NCBI GenBank assembly: GCA_944380545.1
Contig: CALWHV010000001.1
Location: 112,425 to 176,424 of the forward strand
Origin: an uncultured Eubacterium sp.
GTDB lineage: Bacteria > Bacillota > Clostridia > Oscillospirales > Acutalibacteraceae
Direction of reading: 5' to 3'
Length of the DNA stretch: 64,000 nt
Shown piece after piece: positions 50,553 through 58,993 of the stretch. A program made the translations under genes and the position numbers. The notes under the pieces were generated by a model, which had not been told where the DNA came from, did not search any database, and worked only from the letters and a program-made list of their open reading frames with translations. Position 1 is the first letter of the stretch. The number at the start of each line of letters is the position of its first letter.

Positions 50553-51449
50553 ATGGAAGAGAAGAGAAGAATAAATCCGGCGATAGTTTTGCTTTTGCTG
50601 GTGCTGGCGGCGCTCATTGCCGGCGGCGGGCTCTATTATGCAAGAGTTTACCGCCCGCGGGTGCAGGAATCGCTCACCTATTCCACAAGATACAGCGCCG
50701 GCGTGCGCGGTCCTGTCAAGGACGGCGAGGAGCTTGTGCTTGCCGAAAAAAACGGAATAACGGTCAGCCGCAACGGTGATTTTATCACCGTCACCGATAA
50801 AGACGGAGTAAGCGACGAGTATGCGGACTGGCGCGACGGCTTCGGCAGCAACGACACTCAGATATATGAGCTGGACGCCAACGGCGACGGGACGGACGAT
50901 ATAATCATACTTGACGACGAGGGGGAGGACGAGACCTCCTTTCATCGCCTAATGGGGCTTTATGTGCTGCTCAGAAACACGGCGGACGATGCGCGCGCCC
51001 CGTTTCAGGTGTTTTACACCAATGCGGAAAACTGGCTCTCGTTCTTTAATTCCGTTATAACCTGCGCGCTCAATCAGCCCGCGTCGCACCCGCAGCTGGT
51101 GCAGTTCGTTATGGACCTCAACGGAGTCAGCGTTGAATACGATTCCGAGACGGGGCTTGCGCTGCCGGAGTACAGGGCGTACTATATGAACGCCCTGAAG
51201 GATACGAACGGCAATGTTTTCAAGCTCAGCTCAATAAGGCTCAGCCCCGCGATGATAAGCGTGAACGAGGAGGAGGGCGCCGTTGAGATGCGCCACTATG
51301 TTTACGCCGTTTACGAAAGCGGGCGCGAGCAGCAGGTGGGCACCATCACGGGCGGCATCAGCGTTGAGGGCGGCAAGCTTATCATAACCGAGCGCAGCGT
51401 TGTGTTTGAGGCAAACAGGGAGTATGCCGTGCCCGCCCCCGAAAGATAA
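50553..51449 (+). CDS. Membrane-anchored extracytoplasmic protein with EF-hand-like loop
   Basis: 298 residues from the ATG at 50553. A signal-anchor helix (residues 11-30) is followed by an exported domain with DANGDGTDDIIILDDEGEDE (about 105-124), a dockerin/EF-hand-type calcium loop, then a mostly beta region with PAFRSLP-like and VSVNEEEG stretches. No family was recognised; the loop is like those in FG-GAP/VCBS proteins, which suggests calcium-stabilised surface function. It is the last gene of the deaminase run. Confidence 0.6.
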   Translation: MEEKRRINPAIVLLLLVLAALIAGGGLYYARVYRPRVQESLTYSTRYSAGVRGPVKDGEELVLAEKNGITVSRNGDFITVTDKDGVSDEYADWRDGFGSNDTQIYELDANGDGTDDIIILDDEGEDETSFHRLMGLYVLLRNTADDARAPFQVFYTNAENWLSFFNSVITCALNQPASHPQLVQFVMDLNGVSVEYDSETGLALPEYRAYYMNALKDTNGNVFKLSSIRLSPAMISVNEEEGAVEMRHYVYAVYESGREQQVGTITGGISVEGGKLIITERSVVFEANREYAVPAPER

Positions 51450-51528
51450 CAAAAGCGCCCTTTCGTAAAGCAGCCGCGCGTAATTTCTTAACTTTTTATT
51501 AAATGGGCATCATATTATTGCGCGGCGA

Positions 51529-51557
51529 TTGAAGTTTGACCGCCGTTGTGGTATAAT
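51529..51557 (+). promoter_or_regulatory. Sigma-A-type promoter of the DegV gene
   Basis: TTGAAG and TATAAT with a 17-base spacer, 30 bases before the ATG at 51587. Confidence 0.65.
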
Positions 51558-51586
51558 TCGCATAAACTATTCAAAGGAGCGTTGCA

Positions 51587-52438
51587 ATGAGCGTTATTAT
51601 CACGGCGGATTCAACCTGCGATCTGCCGCAGGATGTTATTGAGGCAAGAGATATAACGATAACGCCCCTTTCCATTCTTTTGGGCGAGGCTTCCTATCTG
51701 GATGGCCGCGAGATCTCAAGGGACGATGTTTACGCCTATGTTGAGCGCACGGGCGAGACCCCGAAAACCGCCGCCGTAACGCCCGCGGCGTATTACGAGC
51801 TTTTCAGCGGCGCCGTCAGCCGGGGCGACAGCGTTGTGCATATAAGCCTTTCAAGCGCGATATCCTCAAGCTGGCAAAACGCCTGCGCGGCAGCCGCAGA
51901 TATGAAAAATGTGTTTGTGGTGGATTCAAAGAACCTCTGCTGCGGTATGGGGCTTCTTGTGCTCAAGGCGTGCGATCTGCGCGACCGCGGCTTTGAGGCA
52001 AAAAAGATAGCCAGCCGAATAGAATCGCTCGTTCCAAAGGTCCATTCCACCTTTGTGCTCGATAATCTCGTTTATCTCTACCGCGGCGGCAGGTGCAGTG
52101 CCGTTGCAAAATTCGGCGCCAATGTGCTGGGAATAAAGCCCGTTATCGGCGTTGATTCGCAAAAGGGCACTATGGATGTTGTTAAAAAATACCGCGGGAA
52201 TATAGAAAGCGTTTACAGAAAATATACAAACGATATTTTTGAAAACGCCTCAAAAATGGACACGAGCCGCATATTCATTGCGGATTCCGGCAGCGTTTCG
52301 CCGCAGATAACGGCGTATGCCAAGGGCGTTGCAACGGGCAAGGCGGATTTCGGCGAGGTGCTCACCGCCCCCACCGGCTGCACGATAAGCTCGCACTGCG
52401 GGCCAAAGGCGTTCGCCGTGTTCTATATGAAAAAATAG
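51587..52438 (+). CDS. DegV-family fatty-acid-binding protein
   Basis: 283 residues, AAAGGAG before the ATG. DegV fold signs: VIITADSTCDLPQDVIEARDI (residue 3), GETPKTAAVTPAAYYELF, VVHISLSSAISSSWQNA (about 85-100) and LVYLYRGGRCSAVAKFGANVLGIKPVIGV. The family (FakB) presents fatty acids to the FakA kinase for phospholipid synthesis. A single member without fakA nearby is normal. It is cut off from the next gene by the left border of the methyltransferase island, only 17 bases after its stop. Confidence 0.9.
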   Translation: MSVIITADSTCDLPQDVIEARDITITPLSILLGEASYLDGREISRDDVYAYVERTGETPKTAAVTPAAYYELFSGAVSRGDSVVHISLSSAISSSWQNACAAAADMKNVFVVDSKNLCCGMGLLVLKACDLRDRGFEAKKIASRIESLVPKVHSTFVLDNLVYLYRGGRCSAVAKFGANVLGIKPVIGVDSQKGTMDVVKKYRGNIESVYRKYTNDIFENASKMDTSRIFIADSGSVSPQITAYAKGVATGKADFGEVLTAPTGCTISSHCGPKAFAVFYMKK

Positions 52439-52454
52439 CCTTTAAAAGGAAAGG

Positions 52455-52488
52455 GGCGTCAGCAAAAGCTAACGCCACATAAGGAAGT
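52455..52488. repeat. Left inverted repeat of the methyltransferase island
   Basis: GGCGTCAGC-AAAA-GCTAACGCC hairpin followed by ACATAAGGAAGT. The right border 55517-55550 has the inverted arrangement (ACTTCCTTATCT, then GGCGTT...AACGCC); 26 of 34 positions agree. Both hairpins also share AAAGCTAACGCC in the same direction. They look like the ends of an inserted unit. Confidence 0.6.
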
Positions 52489-52539
52489 AATTTGACAGAA
52501 TGATGTAGTATGCGTATCTTTCGAAAAGGAGTATATCGA

Positions 52540-52581
52540 AACAGCCCTGTATTTGGTTTTGGCACCAAATACAGGGCTGTT
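52540..52581. repeat. Perfect 17-bp hairpin within the island
   Basis: AACAGCCCTGTATTTGG and CCAAATACAGGGCTGTT are exact reverse complements around eight bases. It lies 134 bases beyond the DUF262-HNH stop. On the minus strand no long T-run follows, so it may be more than a terminator. The 276-base gap 52439-52714 contains it, the left border and no gene. Confidence 0.7.
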
Positions 52582-52714
52582 CTTTGAATATTGTTCAATA
52601 TATTGTGGTTTTGTTGGAACTTCTGAACCTGCACATTGCGGCTTGTCGCTTATTTGTCGCATAAATCTGCAATGAGATACTAAACGATAGCAGAATGTAA
52701 GCGACAAGTAGAGG

Positions 52715-53809
52715 TTATGTATTGCTCTTGCGGCGGTTGCAGTCAGCGCAAAGCATTTGACAGTTTTCTGCCGTCGTCTTGCCGCCCTTGCTCCATGGGG
52801 TAATATGGTCAGCTTGCATTTCTTCGATTTCAAAATGCTTCTTGCACTTTGGGCAGATACCTTTCTGACGTTCATATGCAGTCCGTGCCATTTTGGGTGA
52901 GAATGCGCGAATATTCAAATGCCGTTCCTGCCCGTCAAGCAGATATTCGTAAATACCTTTCTGATTCGATATATCTTCATCATCCAGTAGGGCAACAATT
53001 CGTTTTTCAAGGGATTTGGGGTCATAGCTGTTTGTATGGTACTTATTGTAGAAAATGCCCCATTCAAGCCCTTGCATCAGCTTTTTGCGGTAGGCAGGGA
53101 ATGTTGCCTTCACCCAATTTATGACTGTCTGGAAATACAGCCACAGGTCATTGCAGTTCGTGTCATGCTGGTGCTTGGACATATAGTCTTCAATTTCAAT
53201 ACCATCACGGGCTGCAATCCACTTTAAGGCAGTTTCAAGGTAATTCTGGCGGATGGCGCTTCCGCTCAGATAATCGCCTGCAATCTGATAGGCCGGGCAA
53301 TGGGTCTTGCTGAAATATTTCTTTGCTTCGGTCAGCCATTCGCCCGTGTAGATTGCGTTGCGCAGTTCCTGCGTGGTCAACTGTTCACCCGCAATATTGA
53401 TAATTTTGAACCAGTCCAATTTTTCCTTGTCCGTACCCTCACAAATATAGATCATTAACGGGTAGTTCAAAATCTGCTCCTGCTCAGTCTTGGTCAGGTT
53501 ATGAAAGGCCATGTGGTCAATTGAAAAATCGCCCTGTACATATTGGCAAATGCTGATTGTGCGCTGCTGACCGTCCAACAATTCAAACCCGCCGTTGTCG
53601 CTCTTTACCCAATACATAACATTGAGTGGAAAGTCTTTGCGAATGGTACGAACCACTTCGTCCCGCTGTTTGTCCTTGTAGATAAACTCTCGCTGAAACG
53701 CCGGGCGAATATTCAGTTTGCCGCCATAGCCCACAACGCCATTTTCTGCGCTGTCTATGTAACCGTCTACAACATCCCGTACAGAGATTTCATGTAATTT
53801 TATTTTCAT
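52715..53809 (-). CDS. DUF262 / HNH nuclease fusion
   Basis: 364 residues. The N-terminal half is a DUF262 (ParB/Srx-like NTPase) domain: LNIRPAFQREFIYKDKQRDE (about 32-51) and the hallmark FELLDGQQRTISI (DGQQR at residues 79-83). The C-terminus is a zinc HNH nuclease: CPKCKKHFEI (319) ... ADHITPWSKGGKTTAENCQ (His at about 335) ... CADCNRRKSN (358). DUF262-HNH proteins such as GmrSD-type and SspE-like nucleases cut DNA in a modification-dependent way with NTP. Here it is downstream of a methyltransferase and a regulator on the same strand, so it may be the restriction partner. Only a weak GGGA precedes the start. Confidence 0.85.
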   Translation of the reverse strand: MKIKLHEISVRDVVDGYIDSAENGVVGYGGKLNIRPAFQREFIYKDKQRDEVVRTIRKDFPLNVMYWVKSDNGGFELLDGQQRTISICQYVQGDFSIDHMAFHNLTKTEQEQILNYPLMIYICEGTDKEKLDWFKIINIAGEQLTTQELRNAIYTGEWLTEAKKYFSKTHCPAYQIAGDYLSGSAIRQNYLETALKWIAARDGIEIEDYMSKHQHDTNCNDLWLYFQTVINWVKATFPAYRKKLMQGLEWGIFYNKYHTNSYDPKSLEKRIVALLDDEDISNQKGIYEYLLDGQERHLNIRAFSPKMARTAYERQKGICPKCKKHFEIEEMQADHITPWSKGGKTTAENCQMLCADCNRRKSNT

Positions 53810-53961
53810 TGTTTTGTCCCTGCTTTCTACGAATTGTAAGTCTTACATAAGTTATTTTCCCGTTGATTTTTCCTTCGGCATTTTTAATCAGTCCGGGAAT
53901 TGCTGTCGAATACGGATAGTAATTCTCCGATATAGTTTCTTGCCATTTAGAACTGGACGAA

Positions 53962-55062
53962 TCACGTCGTCGTACGATTCTGTGGTCTGCGTCTGATGAG
54001 TATGCGGAAGTACGGCCGCACCGTCCGCCGCTTGCTCTCTCTCTCTCTCTCTACATTAACAGATTGTGAACAATCGTTGAATGAATAGACTAAATCTTTT
54101 CCATCATTGCCCTTTCTGAACGCAACAATTTCAAATTGGTCTGGGTTATACTGTGACAAAAATGTGATTGGAACACCCATAACACCATAGTAATCGCAAG
54201 GAATATCCACAGTTCTATCGACATTTATTGCATCGTAATTATCGTATTTGGGGTATGCTTCTGGCGTGTAATTTCTGAACAAAACCATATTTTCGTGGCG
54301 TTTCTCTATATCAACATTGGTGAACCAACAGATATTACCCATTCTACGCCATTTCTGGCCGGTTTCATCAATCTTAAAATCGGTCTTTTTAACCTCATAG
54401 GAGTCAGGCACTTTGAACCAAAAGTGACCGCTGTTATATCCTAGCCAAATCCTGTTTCGAGCAATTAACGGGAAAATTTCCTTATATGTAACAGCATTCA
54501 TGTTTCCGATGATGATATATTGCTTTTGATATTCTTCAAGCAGCGCAATATACTCACGGAACAAAGAAAACGGCGGGTTAGTAACAACGACATCAGCTTG
54601 CTTGAGCAGTTCCACACACTCAGGGCTACGGAAATCACCGTCACCTGAAAGCATTGTCAGCACATTTTTACTATTTCGCAATAAATATTCCACATCAGCA
54701 AGCCCAACACGCCCATCGCCAGTTTCATCTGTTACCTCGACAATTTCGACCTTGTATGGCTTTTTGGAACTTGCTTCCTGCCCGACAACTTCTTCTTCGC
54801 CAAATAGATTTAGCTGTGTATATACAATAGGGGATGTTGCGTAACAGGTAGTAATCAGTTTCTTCAATCCCAATGCATTAAAATTCATAGCAAAGTATTT
54901 GAAAAAGTTGCTTTCATATGGATCGTCACAGTTACAAAGCACAACTTTTCCTCTAAAGAATGCTTTATAGTGTTTTAATTCGCTTTCAATCAGAGAGAGT
55001 TGAGTATAAAACTCATCCTGCTTGTTTTTGGCAGAATCGTGAAGATTACTATTTCCGGCCAC
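53962..55062 (-). CDS. EcoRI-family adenine-specific DNA methyltransferase, phase-variable
   Basis: 366 residues, GTG start two bases after the XRE stop, with GAGGGTGCC as ribosome site. The EcoRI-methylase family signs are strong: KQDEFYTQLSLIESEL, KVVLCNCDDPYESNFFKYFAMNF (SAM region), LTMLSGDGDFRSPEC and the catalytic VVTNPPFSLFREY (NPPF, about residue 160). N6-adenine methylation of a hexanucleotide like GAATTC would fit the family, but the target here is unknown. The 3' end holds (AG)9 encoding ERERE near residue 338, followed in this frame by the family's YFRILIRRR end. A one-repeat slip would shift the frame and remove the last 25 residues. Confidence 0.92.
   Translation of the reverse strand: MAGNSNLHDSAKNKQDEFYTQLSLIESELKHYKAFFRGKVVLCNCDDPYESNFFKYFAMNFNALGLKKLITTCYATSPIVYTQLNLFGEEEVVGQEASSKKPYKVEIVEVTDETGDGRVGLADVEYLLRNSKNVLTMLSGDGDFRSPECVELLKQADVVVTNPPFSLFREYIALLEEYQKQYIIIGNMNAVTYKEIFPLIARNRIWLGYNSGHFWFKVPDSYEVKKTDFKIDETGQKWRRMGNICWFTNVDIEKRHENMVLFRNYTPEAYPKYDNYDAINVDRTVDIPCDYYGVMGVPITFLSQYNPDQFEIVAFRKGNDGKDLVYSFNDCSQSVNVERERESKRRTVRPYFRILIRRRPQNRTTT
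54035..54052. repeat. (CT)9 microsatellite inside the methyltransferase gene
   Basis: Nine CT units on the plus strand, (AG)9 on the coding strand, near the 3' end of the gene. Dinucleotide tracts of this length in methyltransferase genes are typical slipped-strand phase switches. Confidence 0.85.
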
Positions 55063-55064
55063 GT

Positions 55065-55274
55065 TTAGGCACCCTCTTTCTGAATCTCGATAATATCGTC
55101 AAGCCCGCAATTCAAGGCGGTTGCAATCTTTGCAAGACTGTCCATAGCCACAGGTTCGCCCTTGCCCATCTTGGCAAGAATATTTGTGCTGATACCCGCC
55201 GCTTTGCGCATTTGCGTTTTGGTCATACCTTTATCTATCAACAGTTTCCAAAGCCTGTTATAGTTATAAATCAT
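55065..55274 (-). CDS. Small XRE/Cro-type HTH regulator (C-protein-like)
   Basis: 69 residues from the ATG at 55274 behind AGGGGGG; the longer frame upstream crosses the promoter. Nearly all of it is the HTH: YNRLWKLLIDKGMTKTQMRKAAGISTNILAKMGKGEPVAMDSLAKIATALNCGLDDII. This YozG-like type often regulates restriction-modification or mobile units. It is the first gene of the three-gene island, overlapping nothing but leaving two bases to the methyltransferase. The promoter is at 55315. Confidence 0.85.
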   Translation of the reverse strand: MIYNYNRLWKLLIDKGMTKTQMRKAAGISTNILAKMGKGEPVAMDSLAKIATALNCGLDDIIEIQKEGA

Positions 55275-55314
55275 AAAAAAGCCCCCCTGTGCATGGCTAC
55301 AAATACCCATTAAA

Positions 55315-55343
55315 AGTATAGCACAGAAGGGCAGATTTTTCAA
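55315..55343 (-). promoter_or_regulatory. Promoter of the methyltransferase island
   Basis: Minus strand TTGAAA and TATACT, 17-base spacer, TGC extension, about 40 bases before the XRE ATG. No matching C-box was identified. Confidence 0.65.
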
Positions 55344-55516
55344 TATTATATCATGTTTTCGTGATTTTATTATTTTCAATATGCAATACAGTATCAATTC
55401 CTATTTTCATCAAATATGTCCCATACCGTAACAAGCAGGGAAACTGTATTGACAATTTCCGAAAGTAAGGTACGATGCAATCCATTTTGTTGAGTTACAC
55501 CGTACCCTACATAAAA

Positions 55517-55550
55517 ACTTCCTTATCTGGCGTTGCCGAAAGCTAACGCC
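55517..55550. repeat. Right inverted repeat of the methyltransferase island
   Basis: ACTTCCTTATCT followed by GGCGTT-GCCGAAAGCT-AACGCC. Counterpart of the left border at 52455. It is also only nine bases from the stop of the next minus-strand gene. Confidence 0.6.
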
Positions 55551-55558
55551 CGTTTTGT

Positions 55559-56239
55559 TTATTTTTTGCGCTTTTTGCGGTTTCGCAAAATTATCATAAA
55601 TATCATTCCGGCTATGCCGCCCACGGCGTTCATCATCATATCCGTCATCGTGTCCCACAGCCCAAGGTAGCCGTATTCGCCGTTGTATTTTGAAAGGTCA
55701 AACATCGCCGTTTCCTCGCCCGGCTTTGCAAGCTGCAGGTTGGTGCCGTGCAGCGTGTCCATAAGAAACTCGTAAAACTCCCAGCCAACCGCAATGGAAA
55801 GGGCGAACATCAGCCCGAATATCGCGGCAAGCGTGGCGGCGCACTGCCCCTTTTTGCGCTGGATTATGCAGGCGAAATCATATCCGAACGAGGCGCACAC
55901 AAATCCCGAAAGGATGTGCATAAAAATATCGAACCACCAGAGCCGGTCAAACATCCCCATATAAGAGCCGATAACGATGCCGACGAATATTATTATGTTG
56001 AGCAGCGTTTGCGAAAGCGGCGGCACCTCTTCAATGAACGAGCCGTTGCCGAACACCTGAAACATATCCCACAGATGGGTGAAGATGAAGCAGAAAACCG
56101 ATTCAAAGCCCATCACAAGATCGCCGGTGGCAAAGGAATAGCCGGCGCACGCAAGCAGCGCGATGCGCGTTATTATCCAGAAGGCAAGCTGCGCCTTCGG
56201 TATTTTTGAGGTTGGGTGTTTTTTTATTTTATACGCCAT
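55559..56239 (-). CDS. YjdF/DUF2238-type membrane protein
   Basis: 226 residues, seven hydrophobic helices. Family-type motifs WWFDIFMHILSGFVCASFGYDF (about 118-140) and WEFYEFLMDTLHGT with LWDTMTDMMMNAVGGIAGMIFMII at the end (D-T-M-T-D-M-N-G pattern). The function is unknown; such proteins are common single genes in Gram-positives. The island's right border lies directly after its stop. The 288-base gap 56240-56527 upstream carries no gene. Confidence 0.7.
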   Translation of the reverse strand: MAYKIKKHPTSKIPKAQLAFWIITRIALLACAGYSFATGDLVMGFESVFCFIFTHLWDMFQVFGNGSFIEEVPPLSQTLLNIIIFVGIVIGSYMGMFDRLWWFDIFMHILSGFVCASFGYDFACIIQRKKGQCAATLAAIFGLMFALSIAVGWEFYEFLMDTLHGTNLQLAKPGEETAMFDLSKYNGEYGYLGLWDTMTDMMMNAVGGIAGMIFMIILRNRKKRKK

Positions 56240-56459
56240 TTTTCTTTCCTTTTATGCTCAGCCGCCAGCTGACTGCGGCTTTGATGAATACAGCAAATAT
56301 CATATAACATCGCGCCCTTAAAGTCAATCTTGAAAACGGCGCGGCGGCGCAACATTCAAAAATCGGAAGCCGATAGCGCGAAAGCGGTCTGTTTTTGTAT
56401 TTTTTGCATTTAAAAGGCGGCTGCATATATTAACAATTGATAAACATTTTAATTTTATA

Positions 56460-56488
56460 TTGAAAGTTTTGAGGCGTTCTATTAAAAT
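56460..56488 (+). promoter_or_regulatory. Sigma-A-type promoter of the acyl-CoA synthetase gene
   Basis: TTGAAA and TAAAAT with a 17-base spacer, 40 bases before the ATG at 56528. Confidence 0.6.
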
Positions 56489-56527
56489 TATACAGAAATC
56501 ACTAAAAATCAGAAACGGAGAAGAGCA

Positions 56528-58204
56528 ATGGAATATACATCAAAATACAATGTAAGAACAACGATGTATCAGCAGTTTGAAAATTCCGTAAAGCAAAGGG
56601 GCGATAATCCCTGCCTTTACTATTATAACAACACCTTAAGCTGGAACGAAACGAGCAGCCTTGTTGACCGCTGCGCCGCCGCGCTCAAGGCAAACGGCGT
56701 CAATAAGGGCGACAGGGTAGTTATCTGCCTGCCGAATATGCCGCAGTGCATCGCCGCTATCTACGCCGTAAACAAGATAGGCGCGATAGCCGCTATGCTG
56801 CACCCGCTCTCCGTTAAATCAGAGGCGGATTACTGCGTCAATCTTGTGGGCGCCAAGTTTGCGTTTTGCTTTGATGTTTCGGAAAAATCCTTTAAGGACG
56901 ATCCTCAGCTCACCGTTATCAAGTGCAAAACGGCGGAGTATTTCCCCAAATCGCCCTACGGCTTTATGGCAAATCTTGTTTACAAGAAAAAGATAAAGGG
57001 CAAGACCGCTCCCGCAACAAATGTTAAAAAGCTTATCGACTGGAGCGATTTCCTTAAAGAGGGCGACGAGTATATCAAGGAAAACGGCGTGCCGGAGACC
57101 GCCGATGATTACGCCGCCACCGCCGCTATTATGATGACGGGCGGCACAACGGGCAATCCCAAGGGCGTTATGCTCTCCTCCGAAAATATCAACAACCTTT
57201 CCTACGAGCTTGTTGATGTTGTAACCACAGTTTTGGAAATGCAGATAGACCAGGAAAAGGACGGTATGCTCACCGCGCTGCCGGTTTTCCACGGCTTCGG
57301 CTTTGCGCTTTGTATGAATGTTTCTATGTGCGTCGGCATGGCGCAGGCGCTCTTCCCGCAGTTTGATGCCAAGATGTGCTCGCAGTCCATAAAGAAATAT
57401 CACCTCAACTACATATTCGGCGTGCCCGATTTCTTTGAAAAGGTGTATAAGGCGGGCTATCTTAAGGGCATTGATATGAGCAATATGAAGCTCATTGGCT
57501 CCGGCGGAGATGTTGTGCCCTATACCCTTACGGAAAAAATGGATAGGCTGCTCAAGGAAAACGGCGCAAAATGCCATTTCGTTACCGGCTACGGCCTTAC
57601 GGAATGTGTTACCGTCTGCACCTTTACGGACCCGCTGCGCGAGGCGCCGCAGGGCTGCATAGGAATACCCACATATAATATTGAGGTTATGACGGTAAAG
57701 CCCGGCACCACCGAGCAGGTAAAGGGCGAGGACGGCGAGCTCTGCGTTTACGGCCCCACGCTTATGCAGGGCTATTGGAACGACCCGGAGGAGACCGCCA
57801 AGATGCTTGTTGAGCACGAGGACGGCAAAGTTTGGCTGCACACGGGCGATATGTGCTTTATAGATGAAAAGGGCGATATCTACTACCGCCAGAGGCTCAA
57901 GAGAGTCTATAAGATAAGCGGCTATCTCGTTTATCCCTCGTTTATCGAGGAGACCTACCGCTCTATGGCGGAGATCTACGACTGCTGCGTTATCGGCAAG
58001 GAGGACGGCGGCAAAACAATGCTCAAGCTCTTCGTTGTTAAGAACAAGAAGTTTGCCAAGGACGACGAGGAGGCGCTCACCGAAAAGATCAAGCACTTCG
58101 GCGAGCAGAACCTTTCAAAGTGGAGCCTGCCCAGAGAGATCGTTTATATGGATGAGCTTCCGCGCACCAAGATCGGCAAGGTCGATTTCAAGGTGCTCAA
58201 CTAA
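56528..58204 (+). CDS. AMP-dependent acyl-CoA synthetase (fatty-acyl/aryl-CoA ligase)
   Basis: 558 residues, no signal. ANL superfamily signs: P-loop AIMMTGGTTGNPKGVMLS (about 203-220), FVTGYGLTECVTVC (adenine site, about 355), GYWNDPEETAKMLVEHEDGKVWLHTGDMCFIDEKGDIYYRQRLKRVYKISGYLVYPSFIEE (hinge, about 415-480) and the C-terminal catalytic lysine in RTKIGKVDFKVL (about 550). It activates a fatty or organic acid with ATP and CoA. Monocistronic, with its own promoter and a terminator hairpin. Substrate not resolved. Confidence 0.9.
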   Translation: MEYTSKYNVRTTMYQQFENSVKQRGDNPCLYYYNNTLSWNETSSLVDRCAAALKANGVNKGDRVVICLPNMPQCIAAIYAVNKIGAIAAMLHPLSVKSEADYCVNLVGAKFAFCFDVSEKSFKDDPQLTVIKCKTAEYFPKSPYGFMANLVYKKKIKGKTAPATNVKKLIDWSDFLKEGDEYIKENGVPETADDYAATAAIMMTGGTTGNPKGVMLSSENINNLSYELVDVVTTVLEMQIDQEKDGMLTALPVFHGFGFALCMNVSMCVGMAQALFPQFDAKMCSQSIKKYHLNYIFGVPDFFEKVYKAGYLKGIDMSNMKLIGSGGDVVPYTLTEKMDRLLKENGAKCHFVTGYGLTECVTVCTFTDPLREAPQGCIGIPTYNIEVMTVKPGTTEQVKGEDGELCVYGPTLMQGYWNDPEETAKMLVEHEDGKVWLHTGDMCFIDEKGDIYYRQRLKRVYKISGYLVYPSFIEETYRSMAEIYDCCVIGKEDGGKTMLKLFVVKNKKFAKDDEEALTEKIKHFGEQNLSKWSLPREIVYMDELPRTKIGKVDFKVLN

Positions 58205-58225
58205 AACGGATATTGATTTGAAGCG

Positions 58226-58256
58226 AGCCGCTCTCCCGCAGGAGGGCGGCTTATTT
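58226..58256 (+). terminator. Intrinsic terminator of the acyl-CoA synthetase gene
   Basis: AGCCGCTCTCC/GGAGGGCGGCT stem with one T-G pair, CGCA loop, TTATTT tail. The same stem type as at 36432. Confidence 0.75.
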
Positions 58257-58381
58257 ACGCCTTGCCCCGCAGACTGAGGGGGTGTTATACGGGCGGCGGC
58301 TTACGGACAATCCCTCCGATTTTGCTTTGCTTTCGCAAACCAAAATCACCTCCCTTTGCACAAGGGAGGCGAACGGGCGGC

Positions 58382-58860
58382 TTCGTCGAAATTCATACAA
58401 TTCCGTTCGCTCGTCGAAATTCATACCATTTCGCTCGCTCATCGAAATTCATACCATTCCGCTTGCAACCGCCGAATGAAAAAATATGTTGTTTCACCCA
58501 ACACCGCGTAGGGGCTGCTTCGTCGAAATTCATACCATTTTGCTCACAACCGCCGATTAAAACAATGCTGTTTTACTAAATACCGCGTAGGGGCTGCTTC
58601 GTCGAAATTCATACAATTTCGTTCGCAACCGCCGAATAAAAAAATATGTTGTTTTACCAAACATCGCGTAGGGGCTGCTACCAGCAGCCCGCGTCAACAG
58701 CGTTCTTTCGGCGATTGCTCGCTCCAAGTATGAATTTCTCCTCTCCCCAAAAGCCTTGCGGCTTTCGGGGACCCCGAACGCCCGCCTAAACAGCGTTCTT
58801 TCGGCGATTGCTCGCTCTTGGCGGTCCGCAGGTTGCGGACCCTACGCGGGATTGTTGGGT
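58382..58860. repeat. Non-coding palindromic and tandem repeats (about 480 bases)
   Basis: The 789-base gap 58205-58993 has no gene. From 58382 it contains two short units (GTCGAAATTCATACCATT), then three tandem units of about 80 bases starting near 58438, 58518 and 58597, each with that sequence, AACCGCCGA and GCGTAGGGGCTGCT. Next come hairpins GGGCTGCT/AGCAGCCC at 58672-58690 and GGTCCGCA/TGCGGACC at 58823-58841, and a direct repeat AGCGTTCTTTCGGCGATTG (58697 and 58795). Similar GTAGGGG palindromes are common dispersed elements in Oscillospirales. Confidence 0.7.
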
Positions 58861-58946
58861 TGTCGCTTTTCGGGGTTTGTTAGCGAATCTTAATAATTCT
58901 TTATTTTTTCATTACCCGCAGTTTATTTGCGTTTGGCAGAATAAAA

Positions 58947-58975
58947 TCGACCCGCGGCGGCTTTTATGCTATAAT
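58947..58975 (+). promoter_or_regulatory. Promoter of the VanRS-like operon
   Basis: TCGACC and TATAAT with a 17-base spacer and a TGC extension, 19 bases before the response-regulator ATG. Confidence 0.55.
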
Positions 58976-58993
58976 CGAAGAGAGGTGATAGCG

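Noticed and set aside
56819..58096. 425-residue minus-strand open frame inside the acyl-CoA synthetase gene
   Set aside because: It is antisense to a clear ANL-family gene, has no ribosome site and encodes no recognisable domain. It is a codon-bias shadow.
58262..58579. 105-residue open frame in the repeat region
   Set aside because: It consists of repeat units read in one frame, without a start site or domain.
58382..58680. CRISPR-like array
   Set aside because: Units are about 80 bases and nearly identical throughout, without unique spacers of regular length, and no cas gene is near.
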